A stretch of DNA of 64,000 bases from Coprobacter fastidiosus (GTDB lineage: Bacteria > Bacteroidota > Bacteroidia > Bacteroidales > Coprobacteraceae): assembly GCF_030296935.1 (NCBI RefSeq), contig NZ_AP028032.1, positions 2,046,001 to 2,110,000 on the forward strand. The letters run 5' to 3'. The position numbers and the translations under genes were made by a program. Every line of letters begins with the position of its first letter. The first letter of the stretch is position 1. The notes beneath the pieces were generated by a model. It made no database searches, was not told the origin of the DNA, and saw nothing but the letters and a program-made list of their open reading frames with translations. Below, piece after piece: positions 34,953 through 46,400 of the stretch.

Positions 34953-36803
34953 ATGGACTACTTCAATTATCATCGTCGGAAAAGCTCTGTTACCCGAATA
35001 GGCAATACACCGTTAGGCGGGGAGAATCCAGTTCGCATACAATCCATGACCAATACTCGCACACAAGAAACTTTACCTTGTGTAGAGCAAAGTATTCGCA
35101 TCATCGATGCAGGAGCAGATTATGTCAGACTGACAGCTCAAGGGACAAAAGAAGCAGAAAATCTTGCAAACATAGAGAAAGAGCTGCACAAACGAGGATA
35201 CCATACTCCGCTGATTGCCGACATACACTTCAATCCGAACGTTGCAGACACTGCCGCACGAATCGTTGAGAAAGTCCGTATCAACCCGGGAAACTTCGTT
35301 GACAGTGCCAGGACATTCGTTCACCTCGAATATACCGATGAAGAATATGCAGAAGAAATAAAAAAATTACGTGCCCGTTTTATTCAATTCCTCGATATAT
35401 GCAAAGAACACCATACGGCCGTGCGTATAGGTGTAAACCACGGATCGTTATCTGATCGCATCATGAGTCGATATGGAGACACCCCGGCCGGCATCGTAGA
35501 ATCATGTATGGAATTTTTACGAGTATGCAAAGAAGAAAATTTCAATGACGTCGTGCTATCGATCAAAGCATCGAATACCGGAATTATGATAAAATCCGTA
35601 CGATTGTTGATTGCAAAAATGGAACAGGAAGGCATGAACTACCCTTTACATCTCGGAGTAACGGAAGCCGGTGACGGAGAAGACGGACGAATAAAATCTG
35701 CCGTAGGTATAGGGACACTTCTCGCCGACGGAATCGGAGACACGATACGGGTTTCTCTTAGCGAAGCTCCCGAAGCGGAAATTCCGGTAGCTCGCAAACT
35801 CGTCGATTATATTACCAACAGAGAAGGTCATACCCCGATTAAAGGGAAAACATACCCACACTTCGACTTTCTCCGCATGGAAAGAAGAAAAAGTAAAATC
35901 ATCGGAAATATCGGAGGCAACAATGTTCCCGTTACCATAGCCAATGCACTTGAAAAAAATGTCGACATAATAGGCATAATCGGAGAACAATATCCCGACT
36001 ATTGGTATATAGGCAATAATGACCCGAACAAATACCCGAACACTGCCGCACGGATCGTCGATGCAGATGTTTATGTCCCTCAGCCGAACGTATATCCGCT
36101 ATTTACAACAAAATCCGCCGGGCTTATCCCTTCAATAAAAGCGAAAACAAAATTCTTACTATTTTCCTATCCCCAACTCAACGAAACGCTATGGAAAACT
36201 TTAAAAGAAAATGACGACATCGTGGTGATTCTAACCTCCGGCCACAAAAACCCGGTCGGGGAGCAAAGAGCCTTTTTCCATGAATTATTATGTCGAGGTT
36301 TAGATACTCCGGTAATTCTTCAACACAACTATACAGAAAACGATAATGAAGATCTGCAGATCAAAGCAGGAGCCGATTTCGGGGCTTTATTATCCGATGG
36401 ATTCGGAGACGGGGTCTGGCTGCAAAATCAGGGAAATATCTCGACAGAGGCCGAGATATGCTGCATGTACGGAATCCTTCAGGCAGTAAGACAACGTATC
36501 AGCAAAACCGAATACATCTCCTGTCCCGGATGCGGACGGACGTTGTTCGACCTGCAAAAAACAATCGCCAAAGTAAAAGCTGCCACTTCTCACTTAAAAG
36601 GCCTGAAAATAGGAATTATGGGATGTATCGTAAACGGTCCGGGAGAAATGGCGGATGCTGACTACGGATATGTAGGAGCAGGCCGTGACCGAATCAGCCT
36701 GTACAAAAATAAAGTATGCATTGAAAAAAATATCCCTGAAGAACAAGCCGTAGAAAAATTGATAGAATTAATAAAAATAAACGGAGATTGGAAAGACAAA
36801 TAG
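34953..36803 (+). CDS. ispG: 4-hydroxy-3-methylbut-2-enyl diphosphate synthase (large form)
   Basis: Penultimate step of the MEP isoprenoid pathway; a [4Fe-4S] enzyme. At 616 residues it is the three-domain plant/Chlamydia/Bacteroidetes form, with a large inserted domain (about residues 270-500) absent from the 370-residue E. coli protein. The TIM-barrel opens with NPVRIQSMTNT; the cluster ligands are Cys524 and Cys527 (SCPGCGRT) and Cys558 (GCIVNGPGEMADADYGYVG). Repeat copy B begins 7 bases after its stop codon. Confidence 0.96.
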   Translation: MDYFNYHRRKSSVTRIGNTPLGGENPVRIQSMTNTRTQETLPCVEQSIRIIDAGADYVRLTAQGTKEAENLANIEKELHKRGYHTPLIADIHFNPNVADTAARIVEKVRINPGNFVDSARTFVHLEYTDEEYAEEIKKLRARFIQFLDICKEHHTAVRIGVNHGSLSDRIMSRYGDTPAGIVESCMEFLRVCKEENFNDVVLSIKASNTGIMIKSVRLLIAKMEQEGMNYPLHLGVTEAGDGEDGRIKSAVGIGTLLADGIGDTIRVSLSEAPEAEIPVARKLVDYITNREGHTPIKGKTYPHFDFLRMERRKSKIIGNIGGNNVPVTIANALEKNVDIIGIIGEQYPDYWYIGNNDPNKYPNTAARIVDADVYVPQPNVYPLFTTKSAGLIPSIKAKTKFLLFSYPQLNETLWKTLKENDDIVVILTSGHKNPVGEQRAFFHELLCRGLDTPVILQHNYTENDNEDLQIKAGADFGALLSDGFGDGVWLQNQGNISTEAEICCMYGILQAVRQRISKTEYISCPGCGRTLFDLQKTIAKVKAATSHLKGLKIGIMGCIVNGPGEMADADYGYVGAGRDRISLYKNKVCIEKNIPEEQAVEKLIELIKINGDWKDK

Positions 36804-36809
36804 AATCAA

Positions 36810-36980
36810 GAGCCTGTTTAAATTTTACTCGGGTCAGTTTTGAGAATTTCTTCCGAGTATGTTTTTCTGTTTTTACGAGGAGGATAGCGGGCTATCTGAC
36901 GAGGGAAAACAGGAAAAAAGACCGGAAGAGAACGCAAAAATGACCTGATAGTATTTTTTTTGGAAAATTTAAACAGGCTC
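36810..36980 (+). repeat. Intergenic inverted-repeat element, copy B (full length)
   Basis: Ends are perfect 17-bp inverted repeats: GAGCCTGTTTAAATTTT (36810-36826) and AAAATTTAAACAGGCTC (36964-36980). Pairing continues inward (ACTCGGGTCAGTTTT with AAAAATGACCTGATAGT), giving a long imperfect hairpin of 171 bases. No ORF, no target duplication seen. It starts 7 bases after ispG. Confidence 0.8.
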
Positions 36981-37020
36981 TAAGTAGCAAGGCAGGAAAT
37001 ATTCGACTCTACATTATATT

Positions 37021-38388
37021 ATGACACAAAGTACTCCGCCCAGCAATAAACTCGAAACCGAACCGGTCGGGAAATTACTATGGCAATATGCTGTCCCGGC
37101 TATTGTCGGTACTATGGTTATGTCTCTTTACACCATTATAGACCGTATTTTCATCGGTCAAGGAGTAGGTCCGGACGCTATTTCGGGACTGGCTCTAACA
37201 TTTCCGATCATGAATCTTACGGCAGCCGTCGGAATGCTGGTCGGAGCAGGAGCATCCGCCCGCATATCGATTGTACTGGGACAAAAAGATCCGGTACGGG
37301 CAGAAAAAATATTGGGGAACAGCCTTGTGCTCACACTCGCTTTAGCAGCCTGTTATATTCTGTTTTTCATTTTTTTTATGGACGATATACTGAGGCAATT
37401 CGGAGGAAGCGATAAAACAATTCCCTACGCACGGGAATTTTTGTTCTATCTGTTACCCGGCATGGCTCTTACCAATTTATGTTACAGTTTCAACAATATG
37501 ATGCGAGCATCGGGATATCCCCAAAAAGCAATGATTACGATGTTGATCGGGGCTGTTATGAATGTTATTCTCGATCCGATTTTCATATTTTGGTTCAAAA
37601 TGGGAATCAAGGGCGCAGCCATCGCCACGGTTATTTCTATGGCCGTATCCACAGCATTCGTCATGTACCACTTTATCGGGAAAGAAAGTTCGATTCGTTT
37701 CCACAAACATTCATTCCGGTTACAAGGACAGATCATACGCAATATCGTATCTATCGGTATGTCTCCGTTCCTAATCAATCTCACGGCAAGCGCTGTCGCC
37801 ATTTTTATGAACACTTCACTACAAAAATACGGAGGAGATACGGCAATCGGGGCATTCGGCATTATCAATAGTTACGGTATGTTGATTGTCATGCTCATCA
37901 TCGGCCTGTGCCAAGGCATGCAACCCATCGTAGGATTCAATTTCGGAGCAGGGAATCTGCAAAGGATGCAAAAAGCTCTGACCTTAACGGCAACAGTCGC
38001 CACAATCATTACCTCTTTAGGATTTATCGGCTCGACCTTTTTCCCGCATTACCTTGCAAGAGCATTCACCACCGACACACACCTTATCGACGTTTCTTCG
38101 GTCGGGCTAAGAATTACCATGATGATGTTTCCCATTGTCGGTGCACAAATTGTCATTACAAATTTTTTCCAATCAATAGGGAAAGCGTCCATATCGATAT
38201 TTTTAAGTCTTTCCCGGCAAGTATTATTCTTGATTCCGGCAATCTTGTTATTACCCAGAATATGGGGTCTCGACGGTGTATGGTCTGCATCTCCCACCGC
38301 TGACGGAATAGCTACTTTAATAACCGTATGGGTACTCTTTATGCAACGAAAACTATTTAAACCGAATACAAAAATCGGAAATCAATAA
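37021..38388 (+). CDS. MATE-family efflux transporter
   Basis: A 455-residue inner-membrane antiporter of the MATE/NorM-DinF superfamily with about 12 helices. Internal symmetry is visible: LLWQYAVPAIVGTMVMSLYTIIDRIFIG in the first half (spanning residues about 19-46) and the VGMSPF/LIIGLCQGMQPIVGFNFGAG block in the second. Predicted Na+ or H+ coupled drug or metabolite export. Flanked by repeat copies B and C and apparently monocistronic. Confidence 0.92.
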   Translation: MTQSTPPSNKLETEPVGKLLWQYAVPAIVGTMVMSLYTIIDRIFIGQGVGPDAISGLALTFPIMNLTAAVGMLVGAGASARISIVLGQKDPVRAEKILGNSLVLTLALAACYILFFIFFMDDILRQFGGSDKTIPYAREFLFYLLPGMALTNLCYSFNNMMRASGYPQKAMITMLIGAVMNVILDPIFIFWFKMGIKGAAIATVISMAVSTAFVMYHFIGKESSIRFHKHSFRLQGQIIRNIVSIGMSPFLINLTASAVAIFMNTSLQKYGGDTAIGAFGIINSYGMLIVMLIIGLCQGMQPIVGFNFGAGNLQRMQKALTLTATVATIITSLGFIGSTFFPHYLARAFTTDTHLIDVSSVGLRITMMMFPIVGAQIVITNFFQSIGKASISIFLSLSRQVLFLIPAILLLPRIWGLDGVWSASPTADGIATLITVWVLFMQRKLFKPNTKIGNQ

Positions 38389-38410
38389 AAATGCAGAAAA
38401 CTAAGAACCC

Positions 38411-38585
38411 GTTTAGAACCTGTCTGAATTTTGCTTAGGTAAAGTTCGAGAGAAACACACACGAATAGTCAGTTCCACTCTGGAGAAGGGAAGCGTGCCG
38501 ATACCACCAATATCATTATAGATTCGGAAGAAAATACAAAGATGAGCTGATAGTATCTTTTAGAGAAAAATCAGGCCGATTCTTA
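38411..38585 (+). repeat. Intergenic inverted-repeat element, copy C (degenerate)
   Basis: Left end GAACCTGTCTGAATTTT and right end AAAAATCAGGCCGATTC remain recognisable but no longer pair fully. Internal GAGCTGATAGTATCTTTT matches the right part of copy B. It begins about 22 bases after the MATE stop codon. Confidence 0.6.
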
Positions 38586-38612
38586 AATAAATTGCATTTT
38601 TTAATCAAAAAC

Positions 38613-38643
38613 ATTGTTTATAATAAAATTATACATATATTTG
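38613..38643 (+). promoter_or_regulatory. Promoter of the candidate small RNA
   Basis: ATTG (38613-38616), 19 bases, then TATATTTG (38636-38643), which matches TAnnTTTG. The predicted start, about 38650, coincides with the first base of the RNA's closing stem. Confidence 0.6.
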
Positions 38644-38649
38644 CATTAA

Positions 38650-38734
38650 TAGGATTCCATAGCTTAAATTATATAAAAGCGACAGGCTCTGTCCCGGGGG
38701 TTGGAAGTTAAAATCTTCCTGGAATCCTTTTTTT
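38650..38734 (+). ncRNA. Candidate small RNA with tRNA-like four-way fold
   Basis: AGGATTCCA (38651-38659) pairs perfectly with TGGAATCCT (38720-38728) and is followed by a T7 run, so the closing stem doubles as terminator. Inside are three hairpins: GCTT/AAGC (38662-38680), GACAG-GCT-CTGTC (38681-38693) and GGAAG-TTAAAAT-CTTCC (38703-38719). The last has a 5-bp stem and 7-base loop abutting the closing stem with no gap, as a T arm does in tRNA. No CCA, no anticodon-sized loop and no C56, so it is not a functional tRNA. A promoter fits exactly. It could also be a leader for the gene at 38798. Confidence 0.55.
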
Positions 38735-38797
38735 AATGAAAGCAACTATTTTAAGTGGTTATTTCAATTTATATTATAACCAAGAGAATCCGATACC

Positions 38798-40369
38798 ATG
38801 AAAAAAACAAAAAGAAGAGATTTTCTTAAACAATTCTTCTGGGGTAGCGCACTATTATATGTAAACCCCATAACGTTTTCTACATCAGGAAAAGCTATAA
38901 CCGACAAGGCGAACAATCTACCGACCGATGAAATTACAAGGAAACAAGCTCTTACATATTTTTATAAAAAAGAATACAAAAACGCAGAAAATCTATTCAA
39001 TAAATTAATCTCAGTCCATCCCGATAAAATAAGCTATTATGACGGTTTAAGAAAAGTATTGGGAGCTCAAAACAGAATATCGGATATTTGTGTTCTTTAT
39101 GCTGAGGGTTTAAAAAAGAATCAGGACAATCCTGTATTCTACGATCGTTATGCACGGGCTTTAACCGCACTATCCGGAGGAAATAAAATTCAAAGGTCCA
39201 AATATGAACAAGAGACAGGCATCGACCCGGTCGATTACTCTTTAAAACTATATATAGAAGCCATCTCCAAATTCCCTGACAAACAATATTTGAAAACAGG
39301 ATTATTGGACATTCAAAAGAAAATCGGAATATATACATCTTCCCGCTCTCGAGTTCCCATTCACCAGCCGGATACCGCAATTTTATCGAAAATTCCGGAA
39401 CTTACATCGGAAATAAAAGAATCATGGGAACATAGCAGAACTTCGATAAAAAAGAATTCTCCTATCAATAAAGCCCGTCATATCGGAAAAACGGCCACTA
39501 CTCCACCGAAAAAAAGAAGAGCAATGTTTTTCCCTGAAGAAGAACAACTTAGGGCAAAACAAATAACAGCCCATCTACAATGGGTAACAACGATAACATT
39601 ATCAAACCTCCTCCAAAATCCTGTTTACAAAACTGTATATACCTATATTTCGACCTTATCTCCGAACTTAATAACAGATTCCTTGTTCGGAGAGATAAAA
39701 AAATACGCCAAACAATACAAATTACAAAAATTCCTCATCGAACTGACCAAAAACAGATACAACCGATCAAAAACTTTCTGGAGAACCATATCTTATGCAG
39801 ACTCACTAAAACAAAATAAAGATACGGCATCCCAAGCATTTGTCTTATACCAAGAAGCCGAGAAAAAAAACAAAGCACTCCAACCTAAAAAAATAGGTGC
39901 GTTATATGGAGGTAAAGCCACTTGCCTTATACAAGAAAAGAAATACAGCAGTGCACGTGAAATATTGTTGCAAGGGATCGAACTGCTGAACGGGATAGGC
40001 GGTATCGCTCGAGGACTCTCCATTCATTATGCCAAGACATATATATCTGAAGAGAACTATGAAGCAGCTGAAAATATTTTGAACTTAATACTGACAAAAT
40101 GCCTAAAACATCGGCCGGATACCGAAGAATTCCCCGATGACCCGATCATCAAGTACATCTATCCCGATCCTTTTATAAATGAAGAAATATCATTCTACCA
40201 TCGGTTGGACGATAAACAGCCGGTGCATACACAAGAAATACTTTCCGTTTATTATGCATTGGCCCGTCTTTATATAAAGAAAAATGATTCTGCCGGATAC
40301 TCGAGAATCAAAAACAAGATAATCGCTCTGTCTCCTCAAGATCGATTTGTCAATAATAACCACATCTGA
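38798..40369 (+). CDS. Exported TPR protein with twin-arginine-type signal
   Basis: A 523-residue protein not assigned to a named family. The N-terminus KRRDFLK (residues 5-11) followed by FFWGSALLYV resembles a Tat signal (consensus S/T-R-R-x-F-L-K); Sec export is an alternative. Helical repeats of TPR character run from about 45 to 160 (EYKNAENLFNKLISVHP; VFYDRYARALTAL) and again about 340-510. A Lys/Arg-rich linker sits near 225-245. It precedes the Rhs toxin gene by 37 bases, suggesting one transcript and perhaps a chaperone or adaptor role, which is inference. Confidence 0.75.
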   Translation: MKKTKRRDFLKQFFWGSALLYVNPITFSTSGKAITDKANNLPTDEITRKQALTYFYKKEYKNAENLFNKLISVHPDKISYYDGLRKVLGAQNRISDICVLYAEGLKKNQDNPVFYDRYARALTALSGGNKIQRSKYEQETGIDPVDYSLKLYIEAISKFPDKQYLKTGLLDIQKKIGIYTSSRSRVPIHQPDTAILSKIPELTSEIKESWEHSRTSIKKNSPINKARHIGKTATTPPKKRRAMFFPEEEQLRAKQITAHLQWVTTITLSNLLQNPVYKTVYTYISTLSPNLITDSLFGEIKKYAKQYKLQKFLIELTKNRYNRSKTFWRTISYADSLKQNKDTASQAFVLYQEAEKKNKALQPKKIGALYGGKATCLIQEKKYSSAREILLQGIELLNGIGGIARGLSIHYAKTYISEENYEAAENILNLILTKCLKHRPDTEEFPDDPIIKYIYPDPFINEEISFYHRLDDKQPVHTQEILSVYYALARLYIKKNDSAGYSRIKNKIIALSPQDRFVNNNHI

Positions 40370-40406
40370 TCGGCCGATATTTCGACAACCTTAATCTTCG
40401 ATTATC

Positions 40407-43400
40407 ATGAACCTCAACATATCAAAAATATTAGCATGCCTGTTACTGTCAATCTGGACATTTTGTTCGACAGCCCAGAACATAAAAATATCAGAAGTAT
40501 TCTACGACACTCCTTATGAAGAAGATGATAACGACAGCATCAATGTAAGCCATAACGGAGAATTTATAGAGATCTGTAACCTCGAACCCTATGATGTAGA
40601 TCTGTCAGGGTGGGGTATTCTCTCTAAATACAGATATGCACGACAATTTTCTTTCCAATTTCCAAAAGGCTCTATTCTCAAATCAGGAGAAACAGCCATT
40701 ATATGCTACAAAGACTCCACAAAAGACCGAACATTTAAGCTTTCCGATCTATTTCCCAATATAAGTGCAGAGCAAGAATCCCAAATATTCTATCACGACA
40801 AATTCATACTCGCCAACAAAAGAGGCAGTGTCTATCTTAAGAATTCTCTTTTTTCTCTGGTTGACGAAGTCCATTATTTAGGAAATGCAAAGAGTTGGGA
40901 CAAAAAATTCACTCCCTATCGTAATGTATCCCAAGTTCAAGCCAATAACGGGTACAGCAGAGATTATCTGAAATCTATACAACTAAACCATAATTATTAC
41001 GCCGACTCCCCTACTCCGTTTTATGCCGACCATAAAGCCATTCAAGCCGGAATATGGGGACACGAATTGCCGGAAAGCGGAGAAGATTACTTTACGCCCC
41101 TACCTGTCGAAGGAAAAGAGACGACAGGTATTCCACTCAATTATCAAGTATCGCCATCGGGCATAATGGAATATAATATTCCCATATCGACAACTCCCGG
41201 GAGAAATGGCTTCCAACCCGACCTATCGTTCAACTACCAAAGCATATACCGTTATAATAATATGGGTACAGGGTGGTCTATCGGAGGCCTGTCCTCTATT
41301 GCCAGAACAAACAAATGCATTTATTATGACGGAGAAAACAGAGCTATTTCGAGAGGAAAAGACTGTTCTTTCTCTTTAGACGGAATACGGCTGATAAAAA
41401 CAGAAGAAAACGAAAACGAAATCTATTTCCGCACCGTCTCCGGTAATATCAGAGTAACCGGATACGTGAGCAACGGAGATATAGAACGTTTCAAGGTCTT
41501 CTTTCCGGACGGAATAATCGGAGACTACGAAACGCCCAACGGACCGGAAAGCCGGATAGAATATCCGATCGTTCGAAAAACAAGTATCAGGGGAGACATC
41601 ATGGATTTCGAATACATCACATTCGGCAACATGTTATTCATTTCAAAAATATCATACGGAAAAAATAAAGATCTCGATCATTTCGCATCCATTCAATTCG
41701 ACTATATCAACGGAGAATCACGATTCGATTTCAAAATGGGGAGCAAGTTTACGCTCGGAAAAAAACTGACCAAGGTAACTTCCCGTTTCAAAAACCACAT
41801 CCGTGCCGAATACAAACTGGAATATGGCAATGACCGGAAACTGACATCCATTCATAACACGATCGACGGAAAAGAGCTCATCCCTATCCGTTTCAGATAT
41901 GAGTACAATAATAATACAAATACACTGGAACAACGAAATATAGGGTCTTCTCATAACGATCCTTCCGCAGAAATCATAAGCGGGCATTTCTTGAAAAATT
42001 CCATGACAGAAGGGTTTCTTGTCTATTCCAAACCTCACGGACAAATATTTGTCTTTACCCACGGTGATACTCGGGAAATAAAAAAAATAGAAATACCGGG
42101 AAACAGCCACAGTAAAGTAGAACAAATATTGACCGGAGATGTTAATGGCGACGGCACAGACGAAGTCATCCTCATACGCTCCTATAACAAATCAAAAAAA
42201 GACATATATGTAATCCATATTTACGACCTGTTCACAATGCAAGGAGACAAAGTGTTAGAAGCTTTCAGTTATAAGAGAGACCCGATACAGAAAAAACCTG
42301 TTTTCTTACCAGGAGACTTTAACGGTGACGGAAAAACAGAAATAATCGAACGGGTAATCGACGCTTCTACGGGATATTACAATATGTATGCCCATACCGG
42401 ATCGGGATATCAAGTCGCTACCGGAAATTATCCGATCAACGAGTCCTTTACCGGACAACGATTTTATACCGCCGACCTCGACGGTGACGGTAAGCACGAG
42501 ATTATCATATCCGGAGACAATTTCACATCGGTTTGCAATTATATAAAGGGTAATGACGGAAAATTTTATTTCACCGAGCGTACCCGCACCTCAAGGTCAT
42601 TAGGTGACGGATGTTCTTTTAGCGACTATAACGGTGATGGATGTGCCGACTTGCAACGAGCCGCATACACTCAAAGAAGATATAAGATATTTTGCAAAAA
42701 GCATAATACTTTTTTAGGTGAAACATTTACGCCCACCGATACCTCCATCCATGAATCCTGTTCGCAATGCCGATATGAAGGTATATCCGCAGGTACTTAT
42801 ATAACGGAAGACTTCCTCACCCGATTACCGGGAATTGCTTATCTTGCCGGAGATTTGTACACAGACGACAGCGCCGGCTCGCCCGTAATGAGCGTCAGCG
42901 GAAAAACATTTAATTCCCCGACCGAAGACATTCACCTTTTCTATTCGGTAGATATCGACTGCGACAATACCGCCGAAGTAATACATTGTTGCTATAAAGG
43001 CGGAATATTATATATCGAAGACAATAAACAAATCAACGTCTCCCCGAATTTCAGGATAACGACATTCAGCAACGGGCTGTACATTCTCGACGATTACCGC
43101 GTATTCAAATATACTCGCAAAAAAAACTTATCTCGGGAATCTCTTATTACAACAGTAATCGACAGTTACGGAAGAATCCTAAAAACCCGATATAAAAGCC
43201 TGTCCGAGATTTCGAGTACTACCGGATACAAAGAATATCCGCACCCCTTCACGGCATACCTTACTCACCAATACCTTCCGGTCGGACATGCAATAATGAC
43301 ATCCGACGAAAAGATTCATTCATCATTTGAGTATCAATACGGACATGGAGTTTTTCATAAAGAAGGATTGGGATTCCTCGGATTCAGTTCATTCCGTGCA

Positions 43401-46400
43401 ATCGATTTGCTAAGGGGCGATGAAGAAATTCAGGACAACGACATATCCGACTATATAAATGCGCTTTCTCAAGGAAGATATCCGGTCGAGACTCAAAATC
43501 GATCGTCCTTCATTTCCAATGAGCCCCAACACCAGAATATAGACCAGGCTTCCGTTTTTGTAATCGATGCAGATAAGACAATAAAGCCCGTATCTTCTAC
43601 AAAAAAAATCTTCGACCGCATTACACGTATAACGGAAACACAGGAATTACTGAATTATAACGAAAACGAAGCTCCGGAGCTGAAACGTGTCACACGACAG
43701 ACCTCCACAAACGAAAGTATCGTCAGCGAAACGGAAATCGAATACTCGAACCTTACGAAAGACGAATTCACCGCCTATAATCTACCTCGGGAACAAACGA
43801 CAATACTTACCAGAATCTCAGAAAAAGATATAACAGTTACCGAGTATAAATACAGTCCGGAAGGAAATGTCATCAAAGAATCCGTAACCCGAAACGGAGA
43901 ACAAGAAAGATTGACCGAAACCGCCTATGATGCCTACTCGAACAAAATCTCCGAAGAGACCCGGCATTTCACCGGATCAGCGAAAAAGACAGTATATTCC
44001 TATTCCGATGCCGACCGGCTGTTGGCCGACCGGATAACAAAAACAATCGAAGACGGGACTGTTTACGACTCCGAGTCTTATGAATACGACCGGGAAAAAC
44101 TTTTTTTGCTGAGCATGACGGATAATCTCGGGAAAAAGACCGTTTACCTGAATCATGACCTTTCCGGAGAACCTACCCTTGTCCTGCGTCCGGACAGTAC
44201 CCGCACCGAAATATCCCGAATGTGGGTAGAGATAAACGGAGAGAATTTTATCAGGGAAACCGTCAGGGAGACCAACCTCCCCGCACAAACCTCTTACACC
44301 GATATTTTCGGAAATACGGTACGCGTCGAAAAAGAGGGAATAGAAAAAAGCGACACGATCATCACGCAATACAGGTATGATGACATCGGACGATTACGGC
44401 ACGAATCGACACCATACCGCAAGAATGATGAGATAAACTGGACTCAATACATATATGACCGTGCCGACCGGATAACCCGTATCATATATCCCGATCTGAC
44501 GACAAAAACCATATCTTATCAAGGGAATATCACCCGAAGTACAGGAGGAGGAATAACCACCTCGCACACGACAGACCTGAACGGCGAAACAATGATAAGC
44601 GGTTTAAACGGGATCACGGTCCGTCACTTTTACAGGCCCGACGGACAACCCCGCATAAATAGAGCGATTCCCGGAGGAACGGTACAATACGAATATAATG
44701 CCTTAGGACGGAGAACAAAACTTACCGATGCTTCGGCCGGTGAAACCCTCTGGGAATATAATCGGGAAGGACAGTTATATAAAAAAACGAGAAACGGGAA
44801 ATCGATTCTCTACCAATACGATTCGTTCGGACTGCTCTCCGAGATACAGACACCCGAGTTTTCGATCTCCTGTTCATATCACCCGAAATCATTCCAACCG
44901 CTTTCGATCATATCCTCTACAGGCGATAAAAAAACATTCGTTTATGATGACCTGCAGAGACCTGTCGAAACCAAATGGGAACAAGACGGTCTGTTTTACC
45001 GAGAAAAATTCTCATACGGAAAAGACGGACTGATTCTATCCAAAGAACTTTCCGATAACCGGGGAATTATCGGCACTTTACTATACGAATACAGCGATAA
45101 CTCTACCTTGACCGATATCCGGTTCTCTCTTCCTAACGGCAAAACCGAAGACCTATGGTCGCTCCATAAATGCAATGCGGCAGAACAAGCCGAACGATAC
45201 AGTACCGGATACTATATCCACCGGCAGGAATACGACTGCATGGGAAGACCGGTATTGGTAGAAACTACCAATGGAAAAAAAATAGTGAGGAGGGACAGCT
45301 ACAAATACGATTCCTATACCGGACAGTTGATCGAAAAAAACATCCGAATACCCGAAACTTTCGAATACGATGGCTTTAATCAACTGCAAAGAGCCACACT
45401 TTCAGGAAAAACAAAAGAATACCGATATGACAAGTTCGGCAACATAATATTCAAACCGGAAACAGGGAACATGTCTTATAACGGGGCAAATCCCTATGCC
45501 ATCACCGAAGCAGAAAACCCAGAAGGTTTGATTCCCGAACAGCAACTGTCGGTGTCGTACACCTCCTTCGACCGGCCCGACACACTGTCGATGGGAAATA
45601 AGCGACTGATATTCCGGTACGGGCCGGACTGCTTCCGATCCTCGTCAAGACTGTATATAGATGACGTACTGACCGAAGAGAACAAATATCTTGCCGAAGG
45701 CATCTATCAAAAACATGTACGCACCGATACCGGAAACGAGAAAATCTATGTATATTTGGACGGAACGCCCTATACCGCAACGAATGTGCTGGAGATCGAT
45801 CTGGCGAACAGAGGTTCTTACCAGATATTCCGGCTGTTTCGAGACCATCTCGGCAGCATAATACAAGCTCGTGGGAACACAGCAATAGGCACATATTATT
45901 ATGACCCGTGGGGGAAATTGCGCGATTCAGAGTTCGGAGACATTTCTCCTGCAGGAGGAGAAGCCCCGCTTCTGTTCGGACGGGGATTTTCCGGACATGA
46001 GCATATCCGCGAGTTCGGGCTTATCAACATGAACGCTCGGCTCTATGATCCGCTTACCGGACGTTTTTTCTCTCCCGACCCGTATATATCCGATCCGGAC
46101 AATCCGTTGGCATACAACCGATATGCCTATGCATTGAACAATCCCATACAATTCAACGATCCGTCGGGAGAATTTTTGGGAATAGCCATAGGCCTCAATA
46201 TCGGTCTAATGATGGGTAAAGCCTATTGTGATGGCGTTAAAGCCAATCACGGCAAGTTGAATCCGTTTAAATGGGATTGGAAAAGAACGAACATTACCGT
46301 AAGTGCGGGGTATAATACCTCGGGAAAAATATCCGGCGATATCGGCATGGGATTCAACGGCAACTATATGATAAATGCCGGTTGGGATAACGGTGTTTCT

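Noticed and set aside
32060..36803. Sigma-54 (-24/-12) promoters near rpoN or its operon
   Set aside because: No TGGCAC-N5-TTGC pattern was found by eye in the intergenic gaps of this operon.
36810..36980. Insertion sequence or MITE with 17-bp terminal inverted repeats
   Set aside because: No transposase, no visible target-site duplication, and relatives vary in length while keeping pairing and 3' position. Reported as a structured repeat family instead.
38650..38734. A genuine tRNA gene
   Set aside because: The fold is tRNA-like, but the middle hairpin has a 3-base loop, the T-loop-like TTAAAAT lacks C56, the outer stem is 9 bp and there is no CCA. Kept as a small-RNA candidate.
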